From Speluncibacter jeojiensis (GTDB lineage Bacteria > Actinomycetota > Actinomycetes > Mycobacteriales > Mycobacteriaceae), in contig NZ_JAAIVF010000005.1 in NCBI RefSeq assembly GCF_029589495.1, forward strand, positions 1 to 64,000: a DNA stretch of 64,000 nucleotides, written 5' to 3'. A program made the translations under genes and the position numbers. This document shows positions 1-7,916 of this stretch, in pieces. The first letter of the stretch is position 1. Each line of letters starts with the position of its first letter. The notes beneath the pieces are model-generated. The model was not told the origin of the DNA and searched no databases. It was given only the letters and a program-made list of their open reading frames with translations.

Positions 1-114
1 GCGGCCATAGCGGAGCGGGAAACGCCCGGACCCATCCCGAACCCGGAAGCTAAGCCCTCCAGCGCCGATGGTACTGCACTCGACAGGGTGTGGGAGAGTA
101 GGACACCGCCGAAC
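1..114 (+). rRNA. rrf: 5S ribosomal RNA, 3' part
   Basis: The window opens inside a 5S rRNA. The conserved core around positions 20-60 (ACGCCCGGACCC, CCGAACCCGGAAGCTAAG) and the closing GTAGGACACCGCC at 98-110 match actinobacterial 5S. The first few bases of the gene lie upstream of the window, and the exact 3' end is uncertain by a few bases. A strong hairpin follows at 123-158, as expected at the end of an rrn operon. Confidence 0.93.
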
Positions 115-122
115 ACACATTC

Positions 123-158
123 CTGAAGGCCCCCACCAGCAATGGTGGGGGCCTTCAG
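123..158 (+). terminator. rrn operon terminator hairpin
   Basis: A perfect 15-bp inverted repeat (123-137 pairing with 144-158) has a 6-nt loop and sits directly downstream of the 5S rRNA. It also lies beyond the 3' end of the minus-strand gene ending at 197, so it can act in both directions. Confidence 0.85.
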
Positions 159-196
159 TGCATTCCCGGAACAATGTCCGCCGACCACCACACGCG

Positions 197-568
197 TTAC
201 AGAGCCTCGAGGCGAGCACGCACGCTCCGTAACCGCTCGACAAGGTCCGCCTCGTCGATGATCCCTCGGGCGAGTAGTGAATGTGCCAGGGCGACGAGTT
301 GGTTCTCCGGGTAGGGCAGCGAGTCGTAGACCGCGGTGGACAGGAGATCTTCCTCGTTGCGGCGATCTCGAAGCGGTAGTGCGCTCGCCTCCCGGTCGAG
401 TGCCTCGCAGGTGGCGTCCAGCCTTGATCTCCACGGCGGTACGGGGTTGCCCACCCCATACTTCTCGGCCATGAGCGGCCACGCCTGTCCGCCGGCTGCG
501 ATCCGCTCCAGCGCCGGCACCCTGAGGGCGGCAACATCCTCACTCGACGGTGTGTGGTCCTGGGACAT
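197..568 (-). CDS. Putative thiocyanate hydrolase/nitrile hydratase accessory protein
   Basis: A 123-residue protein, last of a three-gene minus-strand operon after the fused beta-alpha and the gamma-like SCNase subunits. The start has a clear GGAGGA site 5 nt upstream and lies 17 nt beyond the stop of the gamma gene. Its C-terminal half (about residues 75-120) resembles the helical N-terminal domain of nitrile hydratase beta subunits. This domain is also used by the small activator proteins (P15K/P14K type) that help load cobalt or iron into the alpha/gamma subunit. No metal-binding cysteines are visible. Seen: operon position, size and weak family resemblance. Inferred: a role in maturation. 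It could instead be a diverged extra structural subunit. Confidence 0.6.
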   Translation of the reverse strand: MSQDHTPSSEDVAALRVPALERIAAGGQAWPLMAEKYGVGNPVPPWRSRLDATCEALDREASALPLRDRRNEEDLLSTAVYDSLPYPENQLVALAHSLLARGIIDEADLVERLRSVRARLEAL

Positions 569-585
569 GTTCTCCTCCGGTCGGG

Positions 586-1326
586 CTATTTGCCGCCGTC
601 GATCGGGTGTGCAGCGGGATGGACCGGACGGTCCGCGTTGGCCGTGATTCCGGGCGTGGGCAGCGCGACTCCGATGAGACAGTCGCGGGTGGCGATCTCT
701 GCGAGTTGATCTTCACTCCAGTCCTCGGTGCCGGCGGGGCGGACCGGGAGGACCGCGAACCGGTGTTTGGAGTTGGAGTCTTCGATGCGGACCTCGACAC
801 CCTCGGGAAGGTGTAGGCCGAACTCTCCGAGCACCTGCCGCGGCCAGCGGACGATCCGGCGGCGGTAGTTCGGCGTCCGGTACCACTCCGGCGAGTTACC
901 GAGTAGCGGTCGCGGATAGCAGGAGCACAACGTGCAGACGATCACGTGATGCAAGGTGGGCGTGTCCTCGAGTATGTGCCGTGCGGTGAAGTCGCTCGGC
1001 GTGCCGAAGCCGGTCGGCCGCAGCCAGTCGACGCCGACCTCTTTGCAAGCGGCGATGGGGTCGTCGAGCGCCAGTTGCCTGTAGCTGGGATCGCACCAGG
1101 CTTTGGCGACCAGTCGGGACCCCGGGACCGGACCCAGTTGCTCGAAGAACTCGGTGTAGCGACGGTGATCCTCGGCGGTGAACAGCCCCTTCTCGATCGC
1201 CAGTTCACGGAGGGCGATCTCCAGGACCTCGAAGTCGGTGACCTCCTCGACCATCGGCGCCCCATGGCGAGGCGGGGAATCGGACTGTGCCGTCGCGTCG
1301 CTGGGTCGCCCTGCCTTCTCGGTCAT
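586..1326 (-). CDS. scnC: Thiocyanate hydrolase gamma (catalytic, cobalt-type) subunit
   Basis: A 246-residue member of the nitrile hydratase alpha / thiocyanate hydrolase gamma family. The metal-binding loop is C131-T-L-C134-S135-C136 followed by YPRP. Thr in the second position is the signature of cobalt-type enzymes, where the latter two Cys are oxidised in the mature site. The flanks (PMVEEVTDFE near residue 24, WYRTPNYRRR after the loop, RDCLIGVALP near the end) resemble Thiobacillus thioparus ScnC, as recalled, more than ordinary nitrile hydratases. SCNase converts thiocyanate to carbonyl sulfide and ammonia. The start has GAGGA upstream. The gene sits 33 nt after the fused beta-alpha gene and 17 nt before the small accessory gene. 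A nitrile substrate cannot be excluded from sequence alone. Confidence 0.85.
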   Translation of the reverse strand: MTEKAGRPSDATAQSDSPPRHGAPMVEEVTDFEVLEIALRELAIEKGLFTAEDHRRYTEFFEQLGPVPGSRLVAKAWCDPSYRQLALDDPIAACKEVGVDWLRPTGFGTPSDFTARHILEDTPTLHHVIVCTLCSCYPRPLLGNSPEWYRTPNYRRRIVRWPRQVLGEFGLHLPEGVEVRIEDSNSKHRFAVLPVRPAGTEDWSEDQLAEIATRDCLIGVALPTPGITANADRPVHPAAHPIDGGK

Positions 1327-1359
1327 GTGTTCCTCGTCGTTGCCGGTGAATGGTCGATG

Positions 1360-2181
1360 TCAGCCGAACGGCTCGAGCCAGGGCTCCGAGATCTCTGCCT
1401 GGAGGGAGTCGCCGGCGCAGCCCGCATATGGCTCCCACAGGTCGGTCATGGCGAAGCGGACGATGTAGAACCACTCGGGCTTTCGGTCTTCGCGGTCGAA
1501 TGCCTCGTCCTCCGGAATCGGACTTTCGTACGCCAACCGGACCACGGTCCCCGGCTTCCCCCGCAGGTACTCCTGTGTCCGTGTGTAGAAGAGCGTCGGC
1601 AGGCTGCGCACGAGCACGCGGTCACCCACAGTGAACCGGGCAGGGTCGGCCCGGCCGCTGAAACACTGCGGATCGCCCTTGCCGACCGCATCGACGTGGT
1701 GGTGGTTCCTGGTGACCGTCCTGCCGTCTCCGGTCCGCCGCGGCGCTGCCTCGAGTCGGCCCGCCCCGCTGCGAGCACGCACGTCGTCTGTGCGTTCGAT
1801 CAGTTCGCGGAGCGTGATGTGTCGTTTGTCGATGAGGCAACGCGCGGCGGCGAGAACCCACCGGCCGTAATAGGGGAGGCCGAGGTAGTTGGTCCTCCCG
1901 ACGTCGACGTTCCCGAGTCGCCTCCGCTCCTCGGATGTCCAGATGCCCCGCCAGCCCAGCACCTCGCACGTGATGAAGGTGTTGAGTTCCCAGAGTTCCT
2001 CGTCCTTCTCTTCGTAGAGGGCGGGTGCGTCGGGCTCGCCGCCTACGTCGTGGGGCGTCCGCATGAACGCGCGGAAGCAGGCGTGATCGATCTGGTCCGG
2101 ATAGGCCCAGTCGCTGAGCTTGTGAAATGCGACGCGCAATTGACTTGCGTAGTCGTCCATGACGGAGTTGGCCACGGCCAT
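1360..2181 (-). CDS. Thiocyanate hydrolase beta-alpha fusion subunit
   Basis: About 273 residues. The N-terminal half (roughly 30-150) matches the SCNase beta subunit (RTPHDVGGEPD, WELNTFITCE, WTSEERRRLGN, YYGRW). The C-terminal half (roughly 170-273) matches the SCNase alpha subunit (GDPQCFSG, FTVGDRVLV, LFYTRT, a final EPWLEPF-type end). In Thiobacillus these are two proteins, whereas nitrile hydratase beta has both domains in one chain. The join is an Arg/Gly-rich linker at about 150-170. The start at 2181 is preceded by GGAGG only 2 nt away; the next Met (2160) has no ribosome site, and an in-frame start at 2301 would add an unusual N-terminus. This is the first gene of the operon. The fusion itself is directly visible. 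Confidence 0.82.
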   Translation of the reverse strand: MAVANSVMDDYASQLRVAFHKLSDWAYPDQIDHACFRAFMRTPHDVGGEPDAPALYEEKDEELWELNTFITCEVLGWRGIWTSEERRRLGNVDVGRTNYLGLPYYGRWVLAAARCLIDKRHITLRELIERTDDVRARSGAGRLEAAPRRTGDGRTVTRNHHHVDAVGKGDPQCFSGRADPARFTVGDRVLVRSLPTLFYTRTQEYLRGKPGTVVRLAYESPIPEDEAFDREDRKPEWFYIVRFAMTDLWEPYAGCAGDSLQAEISEPWLEPFG

Positions 2182-2304
2182 CGCCTCCAGTGATCGGGTG
2201 GCCCGATATGGCAACGGTAGCGGTGGTCGACAGGTCGCACCGGTGATTCGGCCTGATGGGGCGGAAGTGGCCGGTGTCCGGTTCCCCATGGGTACCGACA
2301 CGCA

Positions 2305-2345
2305 GAAACGGGGCCGACGCTGCGATACAGCGACGGCCCCGTTTC
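2305..2345. terminator. Hairpin terminator after the hydratase/kstD operon
   Basis: A 12-bp perfect stem (2305-2316 with 2334-2345) encloses a second 5-bp stem. It lies 13 nt downstream of the stop of the MaoC-type hydratase gene on the minus strand and upstream of the SCNase operon. Confidence 0.7.
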
Positions 2346-2358
2346 GGGTGGGACTGAT

Positions 2359-3219
2359 TCAGCGAACGGTCAGGACCACGTCCGCGAGGACCGGCAGACC
2401 GTCGCGCTGGGGTGCAACTGCCGAGATGAGCAGCCGGCGGTCCTCGCGCCAGATGCGCACGCGCAGCGTCTCGCCGGGGAACACGACGCCGGCGAACCGG
2501 GCCTGGAAGCTCTCGACCCGCGACGCGTCGGAATCGAGCATCGCGTCCACTGCCGACTTGCAGACGATCCCGTAGGTGCACAGCCCGTGCAGGATGGGTG
2601 CGGGGAACCCCGCGGCCTTGGCGAACTCCGGATCGGAGTGCAGCGGGTTCCGGTCGCCGCACATGCGATACAGCAGTGCCTGCTGCGGCAGCACAGGGGC
2701 GTCGACCTCGGCGTCCGGCACGCGGTCCGGTAGCTCGACCTTGTCGGACGGGCCGCGCTCGCCGCCGAAGCCGCCTTCGCCGCGGGCGAAGATCGACGAG
2801 CGGGTGGTCCACAGTGGAGCGTCGTCGGCGTCGACGGTCTCGGCCTCTTGCACGATCACCGCAGCCTTGCCCTTGTCCCAGACCTCGGCGATGCGTGTCC
2901 GGGTCGTGCCGGTTCCCGCCGGCGGGATCGGGCGGTGCACGGTGACCGACTGGCTGCCGTGGACGACCTTCGCCAGGTCGATGTCGATGCCGGGGAAGGA
3001 CACCTTCGGCGGCTCGGTCACATGGAAGGTGGCGGCCACCGTCGCGAAGGTCGGCAGCACCTGCGGGGTGTTGTCCCGCAGGTAGGTCAGCTCCTTCGGA
3101 TCGGTCGGGCGGGCGCCGGCGCCGATGCCGAGGTGGTAGAGCTGCACGTCGGAGCTGGTCCAGCTGAACTCCTGCGCGGGCAGCTGTGCGCCGATCGCAA
3201 CGGAGGGATCAATGGGCAT
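2359..3219 (-). CDS. hsd4B: MaoC-like R-specific enoyl-CoA hydratase (Hsd4B/ChsH3 type)
   Basis: A 286-residue double hot-dog hydratase. The hydratase-2 motif YRMCGDRNPLHSD, with the catalytic Asp and His, lies in the C-terminal half (about residue 190), followed by HGLCTYG. An N-terminal degenerate hot-dog domain completes the eukaryote-type architecture. It resembles Rv3538 of M. tuberculosis, also next to kstD, which hydrates enoyl-CoA intermediates of the sterol side chain. It overlaps the end of kstD by 11 nt and has AAGGAGG 7 nt before its ATG, so the two are co-transcribed and probably translationally coupled. Regulation is expected from the KstR box ahead of kstD. The precise side-chain step is inferred from homology. 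Confidence 0.85.
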   Translation of the reverse strand: MPIDPSVAIGAQLPAQEFSWTSSDVQLYHLGIGAGARPTDPKELTYLRDNTPQVLPTFATVAATFHVTEPPKVSFPGIDIDLAKVVHGSQSVTVHRPIPPAGTGTTRTRIAEVWDKGKAAVIVQEAETVDADDAPLWTTRSSIFARGEGGFGGERGPSDKVELPDRVPDAEVDAPVLPQQALLYRMCGDRNPLHSDPEFAKAAGFPAPILHGLCTYGIVCKSAVDAMLDSDASRVESFQARFAGVVFPGETLRVRIWREDRRLLISAVAPQRDGLPVLADVVLTVR

Positions 3220-4921
3220 TGGTGTCCTCCTTCGCGGCTGCCGGGGTCTTGTCCTGCCCGGCCTTGGCGACGATGTCGAGCACCGCGAGGTACGCGAAGG
3301 TCATCGCGGGACCGATCGTCGCGCCGGGGCCGGCGTAGGTGTGACCCATCACGGGAGAGCTGCAGTTGCCGGCGGCATACAGGCCCTCGATGATGCTGCC
3401 GTCCTCGCGAAGCGCGCGACCGTCGACGTCGGTGACGATGCCGCCCTTGGTGCCGAGGTCGCCCGGAACCATCTTGATCGCGTAGAACGGCGCCTTGCTG
3501 ATCTCGGCGAGGCTCGGGTTCTTCAGGCGAGGATCGCCGTAGTAGTGGTCGTAGCTGCTGTCGCCGCGGCCGAAGTCCTCGTCCTTGCCGTTGCGGGCGA
3601 AGCTGTTGAACCGCTCGATCTCCGCGGTCAGCGCGTCGACCGGCAGGCCCGTCTTCTCGGCGAGTTCGGCGATCGTCCCCGCCTTCACCACGATCCCGGC
3701 CTTGAGCCAGCGACCCGGGAACGGGGTGCGCGGGGTGATGCCGGCGAAGGTGTAGCGGTTGCGGTAGCGCTGGTCGAGGATCATCCAGGTCGGGATGTTC
3801 TCGCCGGGACCCTCGCCCTGGCCGTACTCGCCGCCGTACATCGTGTGCACGGCCTCGACGTACGGGGCCGCCTCGTTGCCGAATCGCTTGCCGGAGGTGT
3901 TGACCATCATGCAGCCCGGAAGGGTGCGCTCGGAGAGCGCGAACCACGGGCCGCCGGTCAGCGGCATCGACGGACCCCACCAGGCGTCGTCCATGAAATC
4001 GACTGCCGCGCCGAGCTTCTGGCCCGCAATGATGCCGTCGCCGGTGTTCGCCTTCGCGCCGACGGTCCACTCGGTGCCGATCGGTGCGCGCTGGTACTTC
4101 TTGCGCATCTCGTCGTTGTGCTCGAAGCCGCCCGAGCCGAGGATGACTCCCTTGCGGGCGCGGATGATCTGTTCGGTGCCGTCGACGATCACCTTGACGC
4201 CCTTGACGGCTCCGTCCTCGGTGTAGAGGTCGGTCAGCGGGGTGTTCAGCAGGACCGGCACGCCGGCGTCGCGCAGGCCGAGTCGCAACCCCGCGATCAG
4301 CGCCTGGCCGCGCACCAGCAGATCCTTGCCGGTGGCCTTGGCCGCGAGGAATCGCATGCCGACCTTCATCGCGCGCATCGGCCCGCGGCGGTTACGCATG
4401 AGCAGGTTGAGCCACTTGTAGTCGGCCTGGGTGATGACGAAGTTCTTCGGAGCCTTGGCGTAGTCGGGCTCGAGGTTCTTGCGGTCCTCACCGAGCCTGT
4501 TGCCGTCGAAGATCTTCGGCTCGACCGAGCGTCCGCCGGGTCGACCACCGGGCGCCTCCGGGTAGTAATCCGAGTAGCCGGGCACCCACTGCAACTCCAG
4601 TGCGCTGTTCGCGAGCACGAACGAGAGCATCTCGGGGCCGCGCTCGAGGTAGGTGTCGATCTTCTCGGGAGCGACGACGTCGCCGATGATGCTGTGCAGG
4701 TAGGTGCGGGCCGCCTCCGCGGTATCGGTCACCCCGTCCCGCTCGAGCACCTCGTTGTTGGGGATCCACACGCCGCCACCCGAGCGGGCGGTGGAGCCGC
4801 CGTAGTGGGCGGCCTTCTCGACGATGACCGCGCTCAGGCCATGGTGGGCCGCGGTCAGGGCTGCAGTCATGCCGGCGCCACCGCTGCCGACGACGACGAT
4901 GTCGTATTCCTGGTCACTCAT
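3209..4921 (-). CDS. kstD: 3-ketosteroid delta1-dehydrogenase
   Basis: A 570-residue FAD flavoprotein that introduces the C1-C2 double bond into 3-keto-4-ene steroids. With KshAB this leads to opening of ring B. The FAD-binding GSGGAG is at residues 12-17, GGSTARSGGGVWIPN follows near residue 41, and the C-terminal YAIKMVPGDLGTKGG contains the Tyr and Gly that polarise the 3-keto group in the family. The start at 4921 fits homologues (MSDQEYD). An in-frame start at 5260 would read through the operator and is rejected. A KstR box lies 1 nt upstream of the ATG, so the transcript is probably leaderless or nearly so. Second gene of the operon: hsd4B. Confidence 0.95.
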   Translation of the reverse strand: MSDQEYDIVVVGSGGAGMTAALTAAHHGLSAVIVEKAAHYGGSTARSGGGVWIPNNEVLERDGVTDTAEAARTYLHSIIGDVVAPEKIDTYLERGPEMLSFVLANSALELQWVPGYSDYYPEAPGGRPGGRSVEPKIFDGNRLGEDRKNLEPDYAKAPKNFVITQADYKWLNLLMRNRRGPMRAMKVGMRFLAAKATGKDLLVRGQALIAGLRLGLRDAGVPVLLNTPLTDLYTEDGAVKGVKVIVDGTEQIIRARKGVILGSGGFEHNDEMRKKYQRAPIGTEWTVGAKANTGDGIIAGQKLGAAVDFMDDAWWGPSMPLTGGPWFALSERTLPGCMMVNTSGKRFGNEAAPYVEAVHTMYGGEYGQGEGPGENIPTWMILDQRYRNRYTFAGITPRTPFPGRWLKAGIVVKAGTIAELAEKTGLPVDALTAEIERFNSFARNGKDEDFGRGDSSYDHYYGDPRLKNPSLAEISKAPFYAIKMVPGDLGTKGGIVTDVDGRALREDGSIIEGLYAAGNCSSPVMGHTYAGPGATIGPAMTFAYLAVLDIVAKAGQDKTPAAAKEDTNAH

Positions 4922-4922
4922 G

Positions 4923-4936
4923 TAGAACAGGTTATA
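4923..4936 (-). promoter_or_regulatory. KstR operator of kstD
   Basis: TAGAACAGGTTATA fits TnnAACnnGTTnnA at every fixed base. On the minus strand it reads TATAACCTGTTCTA directly before the kstD ATG, so its TATAAC half could also be the -10 element. The remaining 290 nt up to hsaE (4937-5226) shows no gene; only scattered half-sites and a GAGGGGT ribosome site before hsaE are visible. Confidence 0.85.
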
Positions 4937-5226
4937 GAACGACCCTTGTGGAGCGCTACGCTGGATGGCCTGCGAATATGTCAGCGGTCGCCGCGTGCGA
5001 TGAGCACCTGTTCCAATGCGACGGCAGGTGACGGGGCGCGGCGGGCGATGTCGCGGTTCGAGGTGCTTCCGCGAAATTCGGCGAACTGGACGCATGTCCG
5101 CGGCGGGACGAATATGATCAACTTCTGCACGATCTCCACTTCCGGCGCTCCGCCCCGGGCTGAGCGCACGTTCTGACCGCCGTGACGGAGCGCACGCCCC
5201 GCGATCGGCGCCGAGGGGTGAGAACG

Positions 5227-6012
5227 ATGCTCTCTGCTGCGGTACGCGACGACATCGCACGACGGCTCGCGGAAGCGGAACGACGACGGCGACCGGTGAC
5301 CCCGCTGTCCGTCGACCATCCGGCGATCGAGGTGCCGGACGCGTACGAGATCCAGCTGATCAACATTCGCCGCCGGACGGCGGCGGGTGCGCGCATCGTC
5401 GGCTACAAGGTGGGTCTGACCTCGAAGGTCATGCAGGAGATGATCGGAGTGGACGAACCGGACTTCGGGCACCTGCTAGAAGAGATGCGGATCGAGGAAG
5501 ACCGCCCGGCCGACGCGTCACGGTTCTGCGCGGCGCGGGTGGAGGCCGAGATCGCCTTCCTCCTCGGTGCGGACCTGCCCGGTGGGCGTTGCACGGTGGA
5601 CGACGTGCTCGACGCGACGGAGTTCGTCGCCCCGTCGATCGAGGTGATCGACACCCGGATCGAGGACTGGCGCATCGGAGTGTGCGACACCATCGCCGAC
5701 AACGCCTCGTCGGCCGGCTTCGCCATCGGCGCCGCCAGGGTCGCTCCGGACGCGATCGACCTGGTCGGGATCGAGGCCAGCCTGCTCGCCAACGGCGAGA
5801 AGGTCGCCGCCGGCCGGAGCGATGCGGTCATGGGCCATCCCGCTCGCGCGGTGGCATGGTTCGCCGACCAGATGGACGGACTCGGTATTCATCTCAAGGC
5901 GGGCGACATCGTCCTGCCGGGCTCGTGCACCAAGGCGATCGACATCCATGCGGGCGATGAGTTCGTCGCGGACTTCACCGGATTGGGTGGGGTTCGTATC
6001 GCCTTCGGGTGA
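5227..6012 (+). CDS. hsaE: 2-hydroxypenta-2,4-dienoate hydratase paralogue 1 (HsaE-like)
   Basis: A 261-residue member of the 2-keto-4-pentenoate hydratase branch of the fumarylacetoacetate hydrolase superfamily. GYKVGLTSKVMQ (about 60-71) and FVAPSIEVIDTRIEDW (about 137-152) are the family landmarks around the divalent-metal site. In sterol catabolism HsaE hydrates 2-hydroxyhexa-2,4-dienoate released from ring A by HsaD, giving 4-hydroxy-2-oxohexanoate. The start is the ATG before LSAAVR, matching the second copy exactly in length and opening; a GTG 45 nt upstream is less likely. It is divergent from kstD and followed 107 nt later by a paralogue of identical length. hsaF and hsaG, which usually follow hsaE, are absent. 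Confidence 0.85.
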   Translation: MLSAAVRDDIARRLAEAERRRRPVTPLSVDHPAIEVPDAYEIQLINIRRRTAAGARIVGYKVGLTSKVMQEMIGVDEPDFGHLLEEMRIEEDRPADASRFCAARVEAEIAFLLGADLPGGRCTVDDVLDATEFVAPSIEVIDTRIEDWRIGVCDTIADNASSAGFAIGAARVAPDAIDLVGIEASLLANGEKVAAGRSDAVMGHPARAVAWFADQMDGLGIHLKAGDIVLPGSCTKAIDIHAGDEFVADFTGLGGVRIAFG

Positions 6013-6119
6013 TTTCACAGAGTTGCCCCGATTTCGGTCGGTCCCGATGTCGGTTACCGGCGGGACCCTCTATCGTGCCCCCTGCTCGGAAACTCACCGA
6101 GAAGAGTTGGGGGACCACG

Positions 6120-6905
6120 ATGCTTTCTGCTGCTGTTCGGCACGACCTCGCCGGCAGGCTTTCCGATGCCGAGCGAAACCATGTCCCGATCGCACCGATC
6201 TCGGGTGCCTTCCCGGAGATCGACCTGGTGGATGCCTACGAGATCCAGCTGATCAACATCCGCCGCCGGACGGAGGCGGGAGCACGCGTCGTCGGTCACA
6301 AGGTCGGTCTGACCGCGAAGGTCATGCAGGAGGCGATCGGGGTGGACGAACCCGACTACGGTCACCTCCTCGACGACATGCACTACGACGAGTACGTGCC
6401 TGTGGACGCCTCCGGGTTCTTCGCGCCGCGGGTGGAGATCGAACTCGCCTTCGTCCTGGGCAAGGATCTGTCGGGTCGCGCGTGCACGGTCGACGAGGTG
6501 CTCGACGCGACCGAGTTCGTCACACCGTCTATCGAGTTGATCGACAGCCGGATCCGGGATTGGGAGATCACGGTCGTCGACACGGTCGCGGACAACGCGT
6601 CGGCGGTCGGTTTCCTGCTCGGGCAGGGGCGGAGCGGCCCGCGTGAGATCGACCTCACCCGTATCGACGCGACTTTGCGGGCGAACGGCGAAGTGGTGGC
6701 CGAGGGGCGTACGGATGCGGTGCTGGGTCACCCGGCGCGTGCGGTCGCCTGGCTCGCGGAACGGGTGGTGCGGTTCGGGGTCGAACTCAAGGCAGGCGAC
6801 GTCATCCTGCCGGGATCGTGCACCCGGGCGGTCGATGCGCACGCCGGCGACGAGTTCGTGGCGGAGTTCGCGGGACTGGGGGAGGTCCGGGTCGCTATCA
6901 AGTGA
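6120..6905 (+). CDS. hsaE: 2-hydroxypenta-2,4-dienoate hydratase paralogue 2 (HsaE-like)
   Basis: A second 261-residue hydratase with the same landmarks (GHKVGLTAKVMQ, FVTPSIELIDSRIRDW) and the same opening MLSAAVR as the copy upstream. The two are clearly tandem duplicates, by eye roughly two-thirds identical. It starts at the ATG at 6120 behind a purine-rich TTGGGGGA. Copy 1 has a Cys near the position of ASGFFAPR in this copy, and surface loops differ, so substrate preferences may have diverged. One copy should serve the C6 dienoate of ring A; the other may serve the C5 dienoate of another aromatic pathway. Which is the true HsaE cannot be decided here. Confidence 0.83.
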   Translation: MLSAAVRHDLAGRLSDAERNHVPIAPISGAFPEIDLVDAYEIQLINIRRRTEAGARVVGHKVGLTAKVMQEAIGVDEPDYGHLLDDMHYDEYVPVDASGFFAPRVEIELAFVLGKDLSGRACTVDEVLDATEFVTPSIELIDSRIRDWEITVVDTVADNASAVGFLLGQGRSGPREIDLTRIDATLRANGEVVAEGRTDAVLGHPARAVAWLAERVVRFGVELKAGDVILPGSCTRAVDAHAGDEFVAEFAGLGEVRVAIK

Positions 6906-7006
6906 TCGTGGCATGGTGCTCCGGCGTTGCGTCGCGCCGCCGGGGATGCCCCTCCGCCGCCTGGGTATGGTTGACCGGAGTCAAGTCCCCGTCGCCAGGA
7001 GCAGCC

Positions 7007-7822
7007 GTGCCCGAGTCCACCCCACACCCCTTCGATCTCGCGACCGCGCTCACCGATGCGAGTGACGGCGTTCAGCGCGGCAACACCAGCGAGGCCTACG
7101 CCAACATGGTCGGTCCGTTCGGTGGGATCACCGCGGCGACGCTGCTCCGGGCGGTGCAGCGGCATCCCGACTGTCTCGGGGATCCGCTGTCGCTGACCGT
7201 CAACTATGCGGCGCCGATCACCGACGGCGCGTTCGGCGTCCGCGCCCGCCCGGTGCGGACCAACCGGTCCACCCAGCACTGGGCGATCGAACTGGTCCAG
7301 GACGGCGCGGTGACGACGACCGCGACCGCGGTGACGGGCATCCGGCGGGACACGTGGTCGTCGACAGAGGTCGCCGCCCCGGACGCGCCGCCGTTCGATC
7401 AGGTCGAGCCGGCGCCGCCGCTCGGTTTCATCAAGTGGATCGACAACTATGAACTGCGATTCGTCGTCGGTGCCATTCCGGAGGAGGCTTCGGGCGAGCA
7501 GGACGACTCGACCTCCACGCTGTGGGTGCGGGACCAGCCGGCGCGGCCGCTGGACCACGCGGCGCTGACCGCGCTGTGTGACGTGTTCTACCCGCGTGTG
7601 TTCCTGCGACAGGGTCGGTATGTCCCGGCGGGCACGGTGTCGCTGACCGTGTACTTCCACGCGCGGGCCGAGGAGCTGGCCGCCCAGGGCACCGAGCCGG
7701 TGCTCGCGACCGCACGGGCGCAGCGGTTCGGTGCCGGCTTCTTCGACCAGTCGGCGCAGTTGTTCGGACGCAACGGTGCGGTGCTGGCGACCAGTCACCA
7801 ACTCGTCTACTTCAAGGCCTGA
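7007..7822 (+). CDS. Acyl-CoA thioesterase-like double hot-dog protein
   Basis: About 271 residues from a GTG start with AGGAG 5 nt upstream. The N-terminal stretch (YANMVGPFGGITAATLLRAV, about 30-50) and the C-terminal QRFGAGFFDQSAQLF...ATSHQLVYF are typical of TesB/4HBT_3-type thioesterases that hydrolyse acyl-CoA. An in-frame ATG far upstream overlaps the hydratase gene and is unlikely. It follows hsaE2 by 101 nt and ends at a strong terminator. A role in releasing CoA from stalled steroid acyl-CoA intermediates is an inference from position; no specific substrate is known to me. Confidence 0.75.
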   Translation: MPESTPHPFDLATALTDASDGVQRGNTSEAYANMVGPFGGITAATLLRAVQRHPDCLGDPLSLTVNYAAPITDGAFGVRARPVRTNRSTQHWAIELVQDGAVTTTATAVTGIRRDTWSSTEVAAPDAPPFDQVEPAPPLGFIKWIDNYELRFVVGAIPEEASGEQDDSTSTLWVRDQPARPLDHAALTALCDVFYPRVFLRQGRYVPAGTVSLTVYFHARAEELAAQGTEPVLATARAQRFGAGFFDQSAQLFGRNGAVLATSHQLVYFKA

Positions 7823-7845
7823 GCCCGAAAGCTGCCGGCACGGAA

Positions 7846-7905
7846 ACGACGACGCCCGGGTGCCGCCCGGCCGATGAGGCCGATGCGACGCCCGGGCGTC
7901 GTCGT
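7846..7905. terminator. Bidirectional terminator between convergent operons
   Basis: A 15-bp perfect stem (7846-7860 with 7891-7905) has a 30-nt loop. It lies between the convergent thioesterase and kshB genes and ends 12 nt before the kshB stop. Confidence 0.75.
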
Positions 7906-7916
7906 CGGTGGTGGGG

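Noticed and set aside
2182-2304. Cobalamin or cobalt riboswitch ahead of the cobalt enzyme operon
   Set aside because: The 120-nt leader is too short and shows no conserved riboswitch core; only the adjacent terminator is structured.
3212-5176. A 654-codon open frame on the plus strand opposite kstD
   Set aside because: It mirrors the kstD codons and has no start signal or recognisable domain.
5160-5180. Possible KstR site before hsaE around GCACGTTCTGA
   Set aside because: Only the GTT half is present; the AAC half at the correct spacing is missing.
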